From positions 1 through 41,388 of the forward strand of contig JAGBVG010000026.1 in assembly GCA_017630455.1 (NCBI GenBank): a stretch of 41,388 nucleotides of DNA, in the 5' to 3' direction. Positions within the stretch are counted from its first letter, which is position 1. Every line of letters begins with the position of its first letter. The notes beneath the pieces were generated by a model, which was not told the DNA's origin, made no database searches, and saw only the letters and a program-made list of their open reading frames with translations. The stretch comes from Alistipes sp. (GTDB lineage Bacteria; Bacteroidota; Bacteroidia; Bacteroidales; Rikenellaceae). Position numbers and translations under genes: made by a program. Shown here piece after piece: positions 18,782 to 27,643 of the stretch.

Positions 18782-19990
18782 TTATATTCTGCGTGACAGG
18801 CGTCGCAGCGCTATTATAACCCCTATTGGCATCAATGCCGCGCACCTTTTTGCCAACGAGCGAAGACGTGTCTTAAGAGGTAATTGCCTGAAGTACCAAC
18901 GCTGGGACTCTTTTATGTTGCCCGCTTTGAGATGGGTTAGGACCCCGTCACGAAGCGATCTTCGGCCATAATCCTCAGTGCTTTGCGCACATAGTGCCGC
19001 CGAGGCATCATAGTTGCCACATATCGTAACCACACCTCTTTTAGCTAGCTCCGCCATAATATCTGCCCCTCGTTGCGACGCAACAAGCACGGCAGAAATT
19101 CCATCTTCGCGATGTTCAAATTGCGGACCGAGGAAGTCACCCAAACGCAAATCGGCAGCAGTGTGCTGCTTGCGGAGGCTGCACGTAAAGCACGAGGCGT
19201 TCAGCGCGACATTATCGAAGAAGTATCTATAAAAGGTATCCTTGTAAGCCATACCCGTGTACTCACCTCGCTCTCCTACGACTTTTATGGAGTATTGGTG
19301 CCAGCCGTTGCCCTTATATCTGAAGTTAAGATTGGAGATCTTGCCGAGTCTATCTCGATGCTCTTTCACGTAGGGATTCCACACAAGATAGGATGGCACT
19401 CCGTGGCAGAACAGATCAACAAAAATAATGTCATTTGCAAAGCGTTTCACCCTCACCAACTCTCTTGCGCCGAAGATCTGGCACGGCGTGCCGAAGAAGA
19501 TAAACCCCTGCTTAGGGTCGCTCGATGCTATATCTACAAATTTGCGTAGTGCCGCCGAGGTGTCGCCCTGGATATACTTCGAGCCCTTGATACTCTCCAA
19601 CTCCAATACGGATGATACGATCACGCTCTCAGCCTCGTCACGCTCATAGTTGTATATTGTGCCGAAGACCTTGTATCCATTCTCGATGCCCCACTTCGCA
19701 ATCTCATATCCAATGCCTCCCGATGTTGTGGTTTTGTGTGTGTCGGGATTGGAGCTGTGGCAGCCAATAACCCTCTGCTCAGATATTGTCGCGTAGCTCG
19801 CCGTGGACTGAAATCTGTAGCATACACCCTTGCACGCTCCGCAGTCGACGCAGCGCGACATATCGACGGATGGTGCAAAGAACCCTTCATCGTTGAGCCT
19901 TATGGATATAGCGGCCTTGTGGCATACCGCGCTGCAAGCTCCGCAGCCGGTGCACTCTAACGTGCTGTGTGATAAGATGCTATTTTGCAT
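18782..19990 (-). CDS. FrhB-like Fe-S protein (coenzyme F420 hydrogenase beta-subunit family)
   Basis: 402 residues. Two ferredoxin-type [4Fe-4S] motifs open the protein: Cys13, 16, 19, 23 and Cys47, 50, 53, 57. The FrhB/FdhB N-domain follows (S-N-P-D-T-H-K-T-T-T-S-G-G-I-G), then the C-domain with F-F-G-T-P-C-Q-I and D-L-F-C-H-G-V-P-S. In polysaccharide loci this family accompanies pyruvyl transferases and is presumed to reduce or modify sugars or their pyruvyl groups; no reaction is settled. Its start overlaps the end of the pyruvyl transferase gene by 11 nt, implying translational coupling. Confidence 0.88.
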   Translation of the reverse strand: MQNSILSHSTLECTGCGACSAVCHKAAISIRLNDEGFFAPSVDMSRCVDCGACKGVCYRFQSTASYATISEQRVIGCHSSNPDTHKTTTSGGIGYEIAKWGIENGYKVFGTIYNYERDEAESVIVSSVLELESIKGSKYIQGDTSAALRKFVDIASSDPKQGFIFFGTPCQIFGARELVRVKRFANDIIFVDLFCHGVPSYLVWNPYVKEHRDRLGKISNLNFRYKGNGWHQYSIKVVGERGEYTGMAYKDTFYRYFFDNVALNASCFTCSLRKQHTAADLRLGDFLGPQFEHREDGISAVLVASQRGADIMAELAKRGVVTICGNYDASAALCAQSTEDYGRRSLRDGVLTHLKAGNIKESQRWYFRQLPLKTRLRSLAKRCAALMPIGVIIALRRLSRRI

Positions 19991-21086
19991 ATACTCCCTC
20001 TATTGCATTTCTTAAGTAGTTCTCCGACTCCTCGCGCATAGCCGTTATGCGGCTGCTCAGAGCCTCGCTATCCATCTCTGTTCCCAGAACTCGCTCTATC
20101 TCGTCATAGCTGATTCTCTGGAGCATCCTCGATTCCAATCCGAGCTTCGAAACCAAGTCGTGCATCTTCGAGGAGTTGACCTCCTTGCTGTAGTAGATGG
20201 CCATAGGGCGGTTGGTGATTGCTGCGGCGATGGTGCCGTGGAACGTATCTGTTATGACATACTTGGCCAAGGAGATACACTTCAGCCACTCCAGAGCGTT
20301 GCAGGCAATATTCACGTCGCACCACTTATGATATGTTCCTGGCGAAATAGTTATGAGGTTGTGCTGGCGCGCAAATCGCTTTATCGCCTCCACCTCTTCT
20401 CCATCCACGAAGCGCGCATCATAGGAGTAGACCACCAAAAAGTCGCGTTTCGGACACTTAGATGGCGCGATGTAATCCTCGATGGGGAACTGGTAGAGTA
20501 GTGCCGGATCGCACACCTCACATACCTCCCTGCCAGTGAGCTCCTCCACGATATTTCGTGTCGACTTGTCGCGTGCCGATAGATATTTAAAGGCTTTTAG
20601 TCCGCTGCTCATAAGATTGCGGCAGTGATAGTGGTCTATGCGCTTCATATCCGTTTGTCCGCACGACGGTGCGTAGGCTATCATATTGTCGCAATTCACC
20701 GCGTGGCCGAACATCATAGTATTGACGCCTAACTCAAGACTAAATACCTCATCTGCGCCCACCACCGCAGCATCAATATCGGCCAATGAGTAAGAGGCGT
20801 GGTGCATAGTTGAGGTACGGAACTTTTTGTTAATGAGGTATTTCCTTACATTGTGCCACGTCAGACGTAGCCCCTTGGCTATCACGAAGTTTTTGATGAT
20901 GTATGGCACGGACGACAATCCAATCTGGTTGCGCTTCTCGAGCTCGGGAACAAAGTCGTAATTCTTCTTATAGGTGAGTACCACAGGCTTATGTCCCCAC
21001 GACTCGAGTAGGTGGTACATAGCATAGAGCTGCAGTTGCGCGCCTTGATTGTTAACATCATAATGTGTCAGAATACCGATCTTCAT
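19980..21086 (-). CDS. Polysaccharide pyruvyl transferase family protein
   Basis: 368 residues. The N-terminus (M-K-I-G-I-L-T-H-Y-D-V-N-N-Q-G-A-Q-L) and the C-terminal Y-V-I-T-D-T-F-H-G-T-I-A-A segment with the conserved H-G are the hallmarks of the PS_pyruv_trans (CsaB/WcaK) family, GT-B-like enzymes that add ketal pyruvate from phosphoenolpyruvate to sugar residues. It is directly followed, with overlap, by the FrhB-like gene, a pairing often seen in capsule and exopolysaccharide loci. Confidence 0.9.
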   Translation of the reverse strand: MKIGILTHYDVNNQGAQLQLYAMYHLLESWGHKPVVLTYKKNYDFVPELEKRNQIGLSSVPYIIKNFVIAKGLRLTWHNVRKYLINKKFRTSTMHHASYSLADIDAAVVGADEVFSLELGVNTMMFGHAVNCDNMIAYAPSCGQTDMKRIDHYHCRNLMSSGLKAFKYLSARDKSTRNIVEELTGREVCEVCDPALLYQFPIEDYIAPSKCPKRDFLVVYSYDARFVDGEEVEAIKRFARQHNLITISPGTYHKWCDVNIACNALEWLKCISLAKYVITDTFHGTIAAAITNRPMAIYYSKEVNSSKMHDLVSKLGLESRMLQRISYDEIERVLGTEMDSEALSSRITAMREESENYLRNAIEGVYAK

Positions 21087-21101
21087 AAGAAAACAGCAAT
21101 G

Positions 21102-22544
21102 TTATTTATTACCCAAATTACGACCTCCTCGTAGCTTAGCCATTAGCATAGTGGCAATCTCATCGCGTGTGGCTACGTTTATGAGCAAGTATAAAAATCC
21201 ATATATAATCGCAACTATGAGCCAATTGATATGGCATAACTGCATAGTGGATACAACAATGAGGCCAACGATAAGCGATTTTATCAGTATGCCAAGCACA
21301 TCGCCGATCTGTCGCGAAAGTTTGTAGCCGAGGTAATGCGCGGCAAGCGCTGCATTTGTGAGGTAGTTTACGATGTTGCTAAGGACCATTGCCGCCAGCA
21401 CGGCCCCCATACTGATATGTACGGCAAGAAGCACCGAGATGATCAGAAACAGACTCTTAAATACGCCAGCATAGAAGAGCACCTTGCTGCGTCCTGTTGC
21501 GGCTATGGCATAGTAGTTAAGGTATTGCAAAGCGCAGAAGTAGCCGCCTATGCACAGCACCTGAAAGTAGGGTACTGCATCGAGCCACTTCTCTCCGAAG
21601 AGGAAGTTTATGAGCGGCTCGGCAATGATCATAAGCAGTGTGAGGAGTGGGAAGATGATAAATGCGATGGTCTTGGTGTTTATTCGCAACTTCTCACGGA
21701 GGCTCTCCATATCATTCTGTAACTTCGAATAGAGTGGAAATAGCACCTGATTCATAGCACTCGGCAGTGTTATGCAGGCCACCTCCTCCATCTTTTTGGC
21801 CTGGGAGTATTGTCCGGCTATGGATGGAGCAAAATATTTTCCTACAAGCGTACTCTGAATATGGAAGCAGAGGTTACTCAGGATATCCGATATGAGGATG
21901 TATTGGCCATAGCCAAATAGGCGTTTGAGTGACCTCATAGAGAATGTCAACGAGGGTCTCCACTTTGCAAATACCGATAACAGCAGGTTGGAAAGCAGAC
22001 TGTTGACGATATGTATGGCTATGAGGCCCCAGAGACCATATCCCGCAGCAGCCATAGCGATAGCCACCGCGGCAGCTATGACGTAGGCGATGATATTGGC
22101 AATGGCAATATGCTTAAATGCCATATCTCTTCGTAGCTTCGCCTTTGGAGTCACACCCAAGGAGTTGATAACAATAACAACGGACAACACGCGAAGCAAT
22201 TGCTCGAATATTGGGTTGCCCAAGAAAATGGCAATATATGGTGATGATAGGTATATTAAGCCATAGAGTAGGGTGGCAACCACTATATTTATATAGAATG
22301 TTGTCGAGAAATCCTCCTCATCGGCATCGCTCTTTTGGATTAGTGCCGCGCCGAAGCCTCCGTCAGCCAATATGCTCGATACCGCCACAACGACCATTAT
22401 CATTCCCACAAGTCCAAAGTCATCTGGTGTCAGCATCCTGGCCAACACTAAGTTGATGACAAATTGCAGAATGACTATTCCGAACTTATCCACGGCACTC
22501 CACAGGGTGCTGCGTGCTATGTTGTAACTCGTTGGGGAACTCAT
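21102..22544 (-). CDS. Lipopolysaccharide/exopolysaccharide flippase, Wzx-type (MOP superfamily)
   Basis: 480 residues with about 12-14 membrane helices. The start (A-R-S-T-L-W-S-A-V-D-K-F-G, then L-A-R-M-L-T-P-D-D-F-G-L-V-G-M-I) is typical of WzxC-like polysaccharide exporters of the MATE/MOP type. It should flip the lipid-linked repeat unit across the inner membrane. It is the second gene of the operon, 25 nt after ugd. Confidence 0.92.
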   Translation of the reverse strand: MSSPTSYNIARSTLWSAVDKFGIVILQFVINLVLARMLTPDDFGLVGMIMVVVAVSSILADGGFGAALIQKSDADEEDFSTTFYINIVVATLLYGLIYLSSPYIAIFLGNPIFEQLLRVLSVVIVINSLGVTPKAKLRRDMAFKHIAIANIIAYVIAAAVAIAMAAAGYGLWGLIAIHIVNSLLSNLLLSVFAKWRPSLTFSMRSLKRLFGYGQYILISDILSNLCFHIQSTLVGKYFAPSIAGQYSQAKKMEEVACITLPSAMNQVLFPLYSKLQNDMESLREKLRINTKTIAFIIFPLLTLLMIIAEPLINFLFGEKWLDAVPYFQVLCIGGYFCALQYLNYYAIAATGRSKVLFYAGVFKSLFLIISVLLAVHISMGAVLAAMVLSNIVNYLTNAALAAHYLGYKLSRQIGDVLGILIKSLIVGLIVVSTMQLCHINWLIVAIIYGFLYLLINVATRDEIATMLMAKLRGGRNLGNK

Positions 22545-22569
22545 CTCACATAGATCATAAATCGTGTCA

Positions 22570-23871
22570 CTAATCCCTCATAAAGAGGTCGCGGGTGTAG
22601 ACCTTGTCACTAACATCATCTAAGTCGCTATGGTAGCGGTTGGTGATGATGACGTTGCTCTCGTGCTTGAAACGCTCAAGGTCGCCAACAACTTCCGAGC
22701 CAAAGAACATCGCGCCATCCTCCAGCGTAGGTTCATAGATGATGATCTTTGCACCTTTGGCCTTTATGCGCTTCATAACTCCCTGAATCGACGAGTGGCG
22801 GAAGTTATCCGAATTGCTCTTCATCGTCAGGCGGTAGACTCCCACCGTCACTTCGCGCTCCTTCGCGGCATCCCAGATGCTCGAACCTACGTAGTATCCC
22901 GCCTTGCGAAGCACCTGATCTGCAATATAATCCTTGCGTGTGCGGTTGCTCTCCACAATCGCGGTCATCATATTCTGTGGTACATCGGCATAGTTGGCAA
23001 GCAGCTGCTTGGTATCTTTAGGCAGGCAGTAGCCTCCGTAGCCAAACGACGGATTGTTGTAGTGTGTGCCGATGCGGGGGTCGAGGCCCACACCCTCGAT
23101 GATAGCCTTCGAATCGAGGCCCTTCATCTCGGCGTAGGTGTCCAACTCGTTGAAATAGCTCACGCGTAGCGCAAGGTAGGTATTGGCAAAGAGCTTCACA
23201 GCCTCTGCCTCCTTGGTACCCATATAAAGCACCGGGATGCTCTTCGTTGTGGCACCCTCCTGCAGAAGCTCGGCAAAACGGCGCGCCGACGACTCTAATT
23301 GCTCGATATCGGCAAGTGCTGCAATGGCGCTATTCTCCTCGTTATACTCCTCGCCATCAATCTGCTTGGGAGAGCCGATGATGATGCGCGAGGGGTTGAG
23401 GTTGTCGTATAGTGCCATCGACTCGCGCAGAAACTCCGGGGCAAAGAGTAGGTTGAGACGCTTTATGCCTCGTGCCGCATAGCGGACGTAGAGGCTGCGG
23501 CAATATCCCACAGGTACGGTACTCTTGATGATTATCGTAGCCTCGGGGTTGACATCCAGCACCATATCCACCACATCCTCTATGTGGTGTGTGTCGAAGA
23601 AGTTGCGCTGAGGGTCGTAGTTTGTGGGCGTTGCGATAACCACGAAATCTGCATCGCCATAGGCCTTGCGACCATCGAGCGTAGCACGCAGATTCAGCTC
23701 CTTATTTGCAAAGAAGCTCTCGATATACTCATCCTGAATGGGAGCGATGCGTCGGTTTATGGCATCGACCTTTTCGGTCACTACATCCACTGCCACAACT
23801 TCGTTGTGTTGTGCCAGCAGCGTAGCCACCGATAGTCCCACGTATCCTGTTCCTGCAACTGCAATCTTCAT
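22570..23871 (-). CDS. ugd: UDP-glucose 6-dehydrogenase family
   Basis: 433 residues. The N-terminal Rossmann motif is G-T-G-Y-V-G-L-S, with I-K-S-T-V-P-V-G-Y in the middle. The catalytic cysteine is Cys282 in [12 protein letters not shown]. The enzyme oxidises a UDP-sugar (normally UDP-glucose to UDP-glucuronate) with NAD, supplying an acidic donor for the polysaccharide. UDP-hexosamine dehydrogenases share these motifs, but overall length and the short spacing favour Ugd. It is the first gene of the operon and has its own promoter. Confidence 0.92.
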   Translation of the reverse strand: MKIAVAGTGYVGLSVATLLAQHNEVVAVDVVTEKVDAINRRIAPIQDEYIESFFANKELNLRATLDGRKAYGDADFVVIATPTNYDPQRNFFDTHHIEDVVDMVLDVNPEATIIIKSTVPVGYCRSLYVRYAARGIKRLNLLFAPEFLRESMALYDNLNPSRIIIGSPKQIDGEEYNEENSAIAALADIEQLESSARRFAELLQEGATTKSIPVLYMGTKEAEAVKLFANTYLALRVSYFNELDTYAEMKGLDSKAIIEGVGLDPRIGTHYNNPSFGYGGYCLPKDTKQLLANYADVPQNMMTAIVESNRTRKDYIADQVLRKAGYYVGSSIWDAAKEREVTVGVYRLTMKSNSDNFRHSSIQGVMKRIKAKGAKIIIYEPTLEDGAMFFGSEVVGDLERFKHESNVIITNRYHSDLDDVSDKVYTRDLFMRD

Positions 23872-23910
23872 ATTTGCCCCTTTTTGCGTAAACGTATAAT
23901 TACAATCTCA

Positions 23911-23940
23911 CAAATATACGAAATAGATTTGAGATATCAA
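23911..23940 (-). promoter_or_regulatory. Promoter of polysaccharide operon
   Basis: Minus strand TTG (23938-23940), 19 nt, then TATATTTG (23911-23918). It lies about 40 nt before the ugd ATG, giving a short leader. No invertible repeats flank it, so it does not look like a phase-variable capsule promoter. Confidence 0.7.
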
Positions 23941-24005
23941 CACTTATGGGGCTTGATTTTGGTCGGTGGGTCCTAATATGATATATCTTGGTGAAATAAT
24001 CCTAT

Positions 24006-24031
24006 AAAAAAGCGGCAGCCGAAGCCGCCGC
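24006..24031 (-). terminator. hpf terminator
   Basis: On the minus strand a perfect 8-bp GC-rich stem (one G-U) closed by a UUCG tetraloop, followed by six T. It ends the transcript of the hpf gene. Confidence 0.92.
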
Positions 24032-24060
24032 CACTTGTTTGGTTATCTGTGATGTATGCT

Positions 24061-24360
24061 CTATTTCTCGAACTTTGCCTTAATCTTCTCAAGCTGACGT
24101 TTGATAATATCCATCGAATTGTCTATCGCCTCCTCAAAGGTAAATGCTCGCTCCTCAACGCGGATGTCGCCACCCGGAACGTGAAGCGATATTACTACTA
24201 CTTTGTTGCCCTTTTCTGAGTCCGGTTCGAGGCGCAAGACCACCTCAACGTCCCCGGCTCTGTCATCGACAAAGCGATCCAATCTATCCATCTTCTTCTG
24301 AATGAAATCAAGCAACTGCTTACTTGCATCGAATTTTAATGACTGAATCTGTACGTTCAT
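24061..24360 (-). CDS. hpf: Ribosome hibernation promoting factor (short form)
   Basis: 99 residues, matching the short HPF/RaiA family without the C-terminal dimerisation domain. The start (M-N-V-Q-I-Q-S-L-K-F-D-A) and the basic end (I-I-K-R-Q-L-E-K-I-K-A-K) are typical, as is the E-E-A-I-D segment. It binds the 30S subunit in stationary phase and silences ribosomes. It lies downstream of xerC, an order also known in Bacteroides. Confidence 0.92.
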   Translation of the reverse strand: MNVQIQSLKFDASKQLLDFIQKKMDRLDRFVDDRAGDVEVVLRLEPDSEKGNKVVVISLHVPGGDIRVEERAFTFEEAIDNSMDIIKRQLEKIKAKFEK

Positions 24361-24432
24361 AGGTCATAAAGTATTAAGTTTATAATTATGTCCAATGCTC
24401 GCGCGGCATCGGGCTGTCCACTTTTTTTCTGC

Positions 24433-24466
24433 AAAAAACCGTGTGGCTATAACTTTGCCACGGTGG
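24433..24466 (-). terminator. Possible xerC terminator
   Basis: Minus-strand hairpin GTGGC/GCCAC (24457-24461 with 24443-24447) with three further pairs beyond a 2-nt bulge, then a run of six T. It would separate xerC from hpf, but the stem is imperfect. Confidence 0.45.
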
Positions 24467-24539
24467 TTTTGCTGAGATAAAATTACTCCTTTTTTTTGAC
24501 CTATGCAAATATTTTGCGAAAATTTTTGACAAAATAATT

Positions 24540-25445
24540 TTATTCGTTATCCCCCGAACGTGGATGTGCCGTGCGATAGATATCCTTAAGTTTCTCAATA
24601 TCTGTGTGGGTATAAACCTGTGTGGCGCGTAGCGACTCGTGCCCCAGCAACTCCTGAATCTCGCGAAGATCGGCACCCTGATTCAGTAGATGTGTGGCAA
24701 AGGTGTGGCGTAGGACGTGTGGCGAGGTTCTGCCGACGACACCCGCATCCTTGAGGATCTTATCAATCACGCGCTCTATGGTGCGGTGGCTGAGACGCTC
24801 GCCACGCTCCGATACGAAGAGCGGATGTGTGTCATAATTCGAGGTGGGTATGAGGCGCAGATATCTCTCGATGATGGGCTTGAGACCCTTGATAAGCGGC
24901 TGGATGCGTATCTTGTTTCCCTTGCCTCGGATGCGTATTGCGCTGAAATCTGCAGCTATGTCATCGACATTTGCCCCCGCAACCTCCGAGAGGCGCAACC
25001 CCGAGGTGTAGATGAGCAGCACGATGACGGCATTGCGCATTGGCAGAAACTCTTCCGAATCGATAGCCTCCTTCATATCGCTCAGGATCTCGTCTATGCG
25101 CGTATCTGGGACAAAGGTGGGCAGGCGTTTGGGTGACTTGAATTGCGATATCTTCTTCAGTTCGTTGCTCTTGGCATATCCACTCTGCACCATCCACCGC
25201 GCCAGTGAGCGCAGCGACGATACACTACGGTTTACGCTCAGGGCCTTGAGGTTACGCTCCTCGAAGAGGTGTAGCGTCCAATCCCTCACCGCATCACTTG
25301 TCAGATCCTCGGCACTGAACTCCTCGGCGCTTATCTCGCGCCACGCCAGGAAATCCTCTATGTCGCGTCTATAGTTACGGACGGTCAGAGGCGAGTAGCG
25401 ACGCTCCCCCTCAAGCCACGCGATAAAGTCGTCAACAAGAGTCAT
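24540..25445 (-). CDS. xerC: Tyrosine recombinase XerC/XerD
   Basis: 301 residues, the normal Xer length. The SAM-like core-binding domain covers about 1-90 and the catalytic domain about 105-295. The catalytic set is complete: Arg151 (S-G-L-R-L-S-E), Lys175, His243 and Arg246 (H-V-L-R-H), His269 (L-L-G-H-E) and Tyr278 (Q-V-Y-T-H). It resolves chromosome dimers at dif. The housekeeping context (lspA upstream, hpf downstream) argues against a mobile-element integrase. It starts 20 nt after lspA, so they are probably one transcript. Confidence 0.93.
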   Translation of the reverse strand: MTLVDDFIAWLEGERRYSPLTVRNYRRDIEDFLAWREISAEEFSAEDLTSDAVRDWTLHLFEERNLKALSVNRSVSSLRSLARWMVQSGYAKSNELKKISQFKSPKRLPTFVPDTRIDEILSDMKEAIDSEEFLPMRNAVIVLLIYTSGLRLSEVAGANVDDIAADFSAIRIRGKGNKIRIQPLIKGLKPIIERYLRLIPTSNYDTHPLFVSERGERLSHRTIERVIDKILKDAGVVGRTSPHVLRHTFATHLLNQGADLREIQELLGHESLRATQVYTHTDIEKLKDIYRTAHPRSGDNE

Positions 25446-25465
25446 CAGCCTCCGAGGTATGGCTT

Positions 25466-26074
25466 TTACTTGAAAAATTTATACTGGAAAATAAGAAGAT
25501 AGACCACAGCAACGGAGATGTAGGCATCTGCAACATTGAATATTGCGCCGAAGAAGTAGCCGTCGCCACCAACTAAAAACTCTAAGAACGAAGGGCAGTT
25601 CTCCCACTTGAACAGCGGCAAGTGGATCATATCCACAACCTTGCCCATCAAGAATCCAGCATCCTGAGTCTCAAGGAGCATACCGTAGAACATCGAGTCG
25701 ATCATATTGCCGATGGCACCCGCAAGGATAAGTACTGCACCAGCAATAACACCCTTTGGCGTGGTGGCTGGACGCTTCAACAGGTAGCCGATGCCATATA
25801 TCAGTGCGCCAATCATCACGATGCGGAATAGGCTTAGCGTGAGTTTTCCCCAATCTATACCGCCATCCGCAGAGCCGAGCTGCATACCGAAGGCAAAGCC
25901 GTTGTTCTCGACATAAAAGAGGTTGAACCACGAGAATACCTCGATCTTCTCGCCCACCTCCATATTGCAGTGAACCAGCATCTTAACCAACTGATCGAGT
26001 GCCACAAGTAGCACAACCCAGAACGCAACTTTATAGCCTGTAGGAATACTCTTCAAACCCATAATCTTCATCAT
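25466..26074 (-). CDS. lspA: Lipoprotein signal peptidase (signal peptidase II)
   Basis: I place the start at 26074, because the longer frame (ATG at 26140) would overlap the promoter -7 box at 26138-26145; the upstream GGGGATTTTA is also A/G-rich. The 202-residue protein has four membrane helices. The catalytic aspartates are in G-N-M-I-D and F-N-V-A-D-A-Y-I-S (about Asp126 and Asp183). An insert between them is longer than in Enterobacteria, as is usual in Bacteroidetes. It cleaves prolipoproteins after lipidation, fitting the many lipoproteins in this window. Confidence 0.93.
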   Translation of the reverse strand: MMKIMGLKSIPTGYKVAFWVVLLVALDQLVKMLVHCNMEVGEKIEVFSWFNLFYVENNGFAFGMQLGSADGGIDWGKLTLSLFRIVMIGALIYGIGYLLKRPATTPKGVIAGAVLILAGAIGNMIDSMFYGMLLETQDAGFLMGKVVDMIHLPLFKWENCPSFLEFLVGGDGYFFGAIFNVADAYISVAVVYLLIFQYKFFK

Positions 26075-26137
26075 TAAAATCCCCGCGACAAGCTCTTTGG
26101 CCAGCCTTTGGAGAGTGAAACATAAATAAATTTTGCG

Positions 26138-26174
26138 CAAATATACGAATTTTAAAAAAAATATACTATTTTTG
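26138..26174. promoter_or_regulatory. Divergent promoter boxes for lspA and tRNA-Leu
   Basis: TATATTTG on the minus strand at 26138-26145 serves lspA, and TATTTTTG on the plus strand at 26167-26174 serves tRNA-Leu, 15 nt before it. Neither has a convincing upstream TTTG box at 19-20 nt. The two lie back to back with about 20 nt between them. Confidence 0.45.
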
Positions 26175-26188
26175 TCGACCGAAACGAT

Positions 26189-26269
26189 GCCCAGATGGCG
26201 AAATGGTAGACGCGCTCGTTTCAGGTGCGAGTGCCGCGAGGCATGTAGGTTCGAGTCCTATTCTGGGCA
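26189..26269 (+). tRNA. trnL: tRNA-Leu (anticodon CAG)
   Basis: 81 nt class II cloverleaf. The acceptor stem GCCCAGA (26189-26195) pairs with TCTGGGC (26262-26268); discriminator A is 26269. The anticodon loop is TTCAGGT, giving CAG. A long variable arm (TGCC-GCGA-GGCA) is present. The T arm ends in TTCGAGTCC. CCA is not encoded. Confidence 0.95.
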
Positions 26270-26270
26270 C

Positions 26271-26300
26271 AAGAGCAGTTCGAGGACTGCTCTTTTTTTT
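26271..26300 (+). terminator. tRNA-Leu terminator
   Basis: A 9-bp stem (26271-26279 with 26286-26294) with a 6-nt loop, followed by eight T. It begins two bases after the tRNA. Confidence 0.92.
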
Positions 26301-26320
26301 GTACCCAGAATAGGACTCGG
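26301..26320 (-). repeat. Inverted copy of the tRNA-Leu 3' end
   Basis: The sequence is the reverse complement of the tRNA T-arm and acceptor 3' strand (about 26251-26270), differing at one base. The two copies flank the terminator in inverted orientation and could pair into a long hairpin. Confidence 0.8.
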
Positions 26321-26363
26321 CAAGTCGAGCCTTGCGAGTCTTATATTTACATTCCACCCCAAA

Positions 26364-26387
26364 CCCCTGCCTTTGACAAAGGAGGGG
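26364..26387. repeat. Palindrome with C-run/G-run arms
   Basis: CCCCT-CCTTTG pairs with CAAAGG-AGGGG around one A, with a bulged G: 11 bp. This resembles dispersed intergenic palindromes seen in Bacteroidetes genomes. Copies elsewhere in the genome cannot be checked here. Confidence 0.5.
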
Positions 26388-26520
26388 CTAGTGGCAAACC
26401 ATAGGCTTGCTCACCTGCGGTGATATCTGTAGGTAGATAATCGGTTACTATGAGGTATGAAAAAAGGAGGAATTGCTGGTGGGTTGCCCCTCTTTATTAT
26501 GTCGTGAGGATTACCAAAAT

Positions 26521-26551
26521 TTTGTCTTTTAACTTTTAATTCGTAACTTTG
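26521..26551 (+). promoter_or_regulatory. obg promoter
   Basis: TTTG (26521-26524), 19 nt, then TAACTTTG (26544-26551), 28 nt before the start codon. Confidence 0.75.
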
Positions 26552-26579
26552 GCGCGGAATTTATAGATATAGTGCATTT

Positions 26580-27596
26580 ATGGCAGGTTCGAATTTTGTT
26601 GATTATGTAAAGATATTTGCTCGCTCAGGTCACGGTGGTGCTGGCTCGTGCCACTTCCGTCGCGAGAAGTTCGTAGCTTTCGGAGGTCCCGATGGCGGTG
26701 ACGGTGGTAAGGGCGGTAGTATCATCCTTCAGGGTGACAGCCAGTATTGGACTCTTATTCACCTTAAATATAAGCGCCACCAGTTTGCTGAGGATGGCGA
26801 GAATGGCCACGGCGCGCGCTCTACGGGTGCTGATGCCAAGGATATCATCATCCCTGTGCCTCTGGGTACTGTAGCCAAGCAGGTCTTCACCGACGAGGAG
26901 ACAGGTGAGACATATACCGAGGTTGTCGGAGAGGTTACGGAGCACGGCGAGCAGTTGGTGCTCTTGAAGGGTGGCCGCGGCGGCTTGGGTAACTGGCACT
27001 TCCGCACCGCAACAAACCAGACTCCACGCTATGCACAGCCAGGTGAGGAGGGAGTCGAGGGTGCTTTCATCCTCGAGTTGAAGGTATTGGCAGATGTAGG
27101 TCTTGTAGGATTCCCTAATGCTGGTAAGTCTACATTGTTGTCGGTGGTGTCTGCGGCGAAGCCTAAGATCGCAAACTACGCCTTCACAACTCTCGAGCCT
27201 AACTTGGGTATCGTATCTGTGCGTGACGACCACTCTTTCGTTATGGCCGACATCCCTGGTATCATCGAGGGTGCGCACGAGGGTCGTGGTCTCGGAACAC
27301 GCTTCCTTCGCCATATCGAGCGTAACTCAGTGTTGTTGTTTATGATTCCTGCTGATAGCGACGACATTGCCGCAGACTATGAGATTCTGCTTGGCGAGCT
27401 TACGCAGTACAACCCTGAGTTGTTGGATAAGGAGCGTCTGCTGGCTATCACCAAGTGCGATATGCTCGACGACGAACTTATCGAGCAGATGAAGGCGCAT
27501 CTCCCAGAGGGTATCGAGACTATCTTCATATCGTCGGTTGCCAATATGAATATTACGCAACTCAAGGATATGCTTTGGAAAGCACTTACTAAATAA
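26580..27596 (+). CDS. obg: GTPase Obg (ObgE/CgtA)
   Basis: 338 residues. The glycine-rich Obg fold occupies about 1-158 with the characteristic G-G-x-G-G-x-G-G turns. The G domain follows: G1 G-F-P-N-A-G-K-S-T (177-185), G3 D-I-P-G (224-227) and G4 T-K-C-D. The C-terminal OCT domain of some species is absent, as usual in Bacteroidetes. It acts in 50S ribosome assembly and stress control. It is monocistronic with its own promoter and terminator. Confidence 0.96.
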   Translation: MAGSNFVDYVKIFARSGHGGAGSCHFRREKFVAFGGPDGGDGGKGGSIILQGDSQYWTLIHLKYKRHQFAEDGENGHGARSTGADAKDIIIPVPLGTVAKQVFTDEETGETYTEVVGEVTEHGEQLVLLKGGRGGLGNWHFRTATNQTPRYAQPGEEGVEGAFILELKVLADVGLVGFPNAGKSTLLSVVSAAKPKIANYAFTTLEPNLGIVSVRDDHSFVMADIPGIIEGAHEGRGLGTRFLRHIERNSVLLFMIPADSDDIAADYEILLGELTQYNPELLDKERLLAITKCDMLDDELIEQMKAHLPEGIETIFISSVANMNITQLKDMLWKALTK

Positions 27597-27603
27597 ATTA
27601 CAC

Positions 27604-27638
27604 AAAGAGAGCCCTATCGCTACGATAAGGCTCTCTTT
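27604..27638. terminator. Bidirectional terminator between obg and gph
   Basis: A 10-bp outer stem (27604-27613 with 27629-27638) and 5-bp inner stem, with A-run and T-run flanks, closing two convergent transcripts. Confidence 0.9.
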
Positions 27639-27643
27639 CTTTT

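Larger units (their letters stand above)
26270..26579. other. Intergenic region between tRNA-Leu and obg
   Basis: 310 bp without a gene. It contains the tRNA terminator, an inverted copy of the tRNA 3' end, two further hairpins (26314-26340 and 26364-26387) and the obg promoter. In about 26390-26510 I see a purine-rich stretch and no gene. Confidence 0.6.

Noticed and set aside
23872-24060. Invertible promoter of a phase-variable capsule locus
   Set aside because: No inverted repeats flank the ugd promoter, and no UpxY-like gene or invertase is adjacent.
24540-25445. Integrase of a mobile element
   Set aside because: It has normal XerC/D length and lies between lspA and hpf. No att sites or cargo surround it, so it is the housekeeping recombinase.
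26133-26423. 96-codon plus-strand frame over tRNA-Leu
   Set aside because: It is a translation of the tRNA gene and its flanks; such spurious frames are common over tRNA-Leu.
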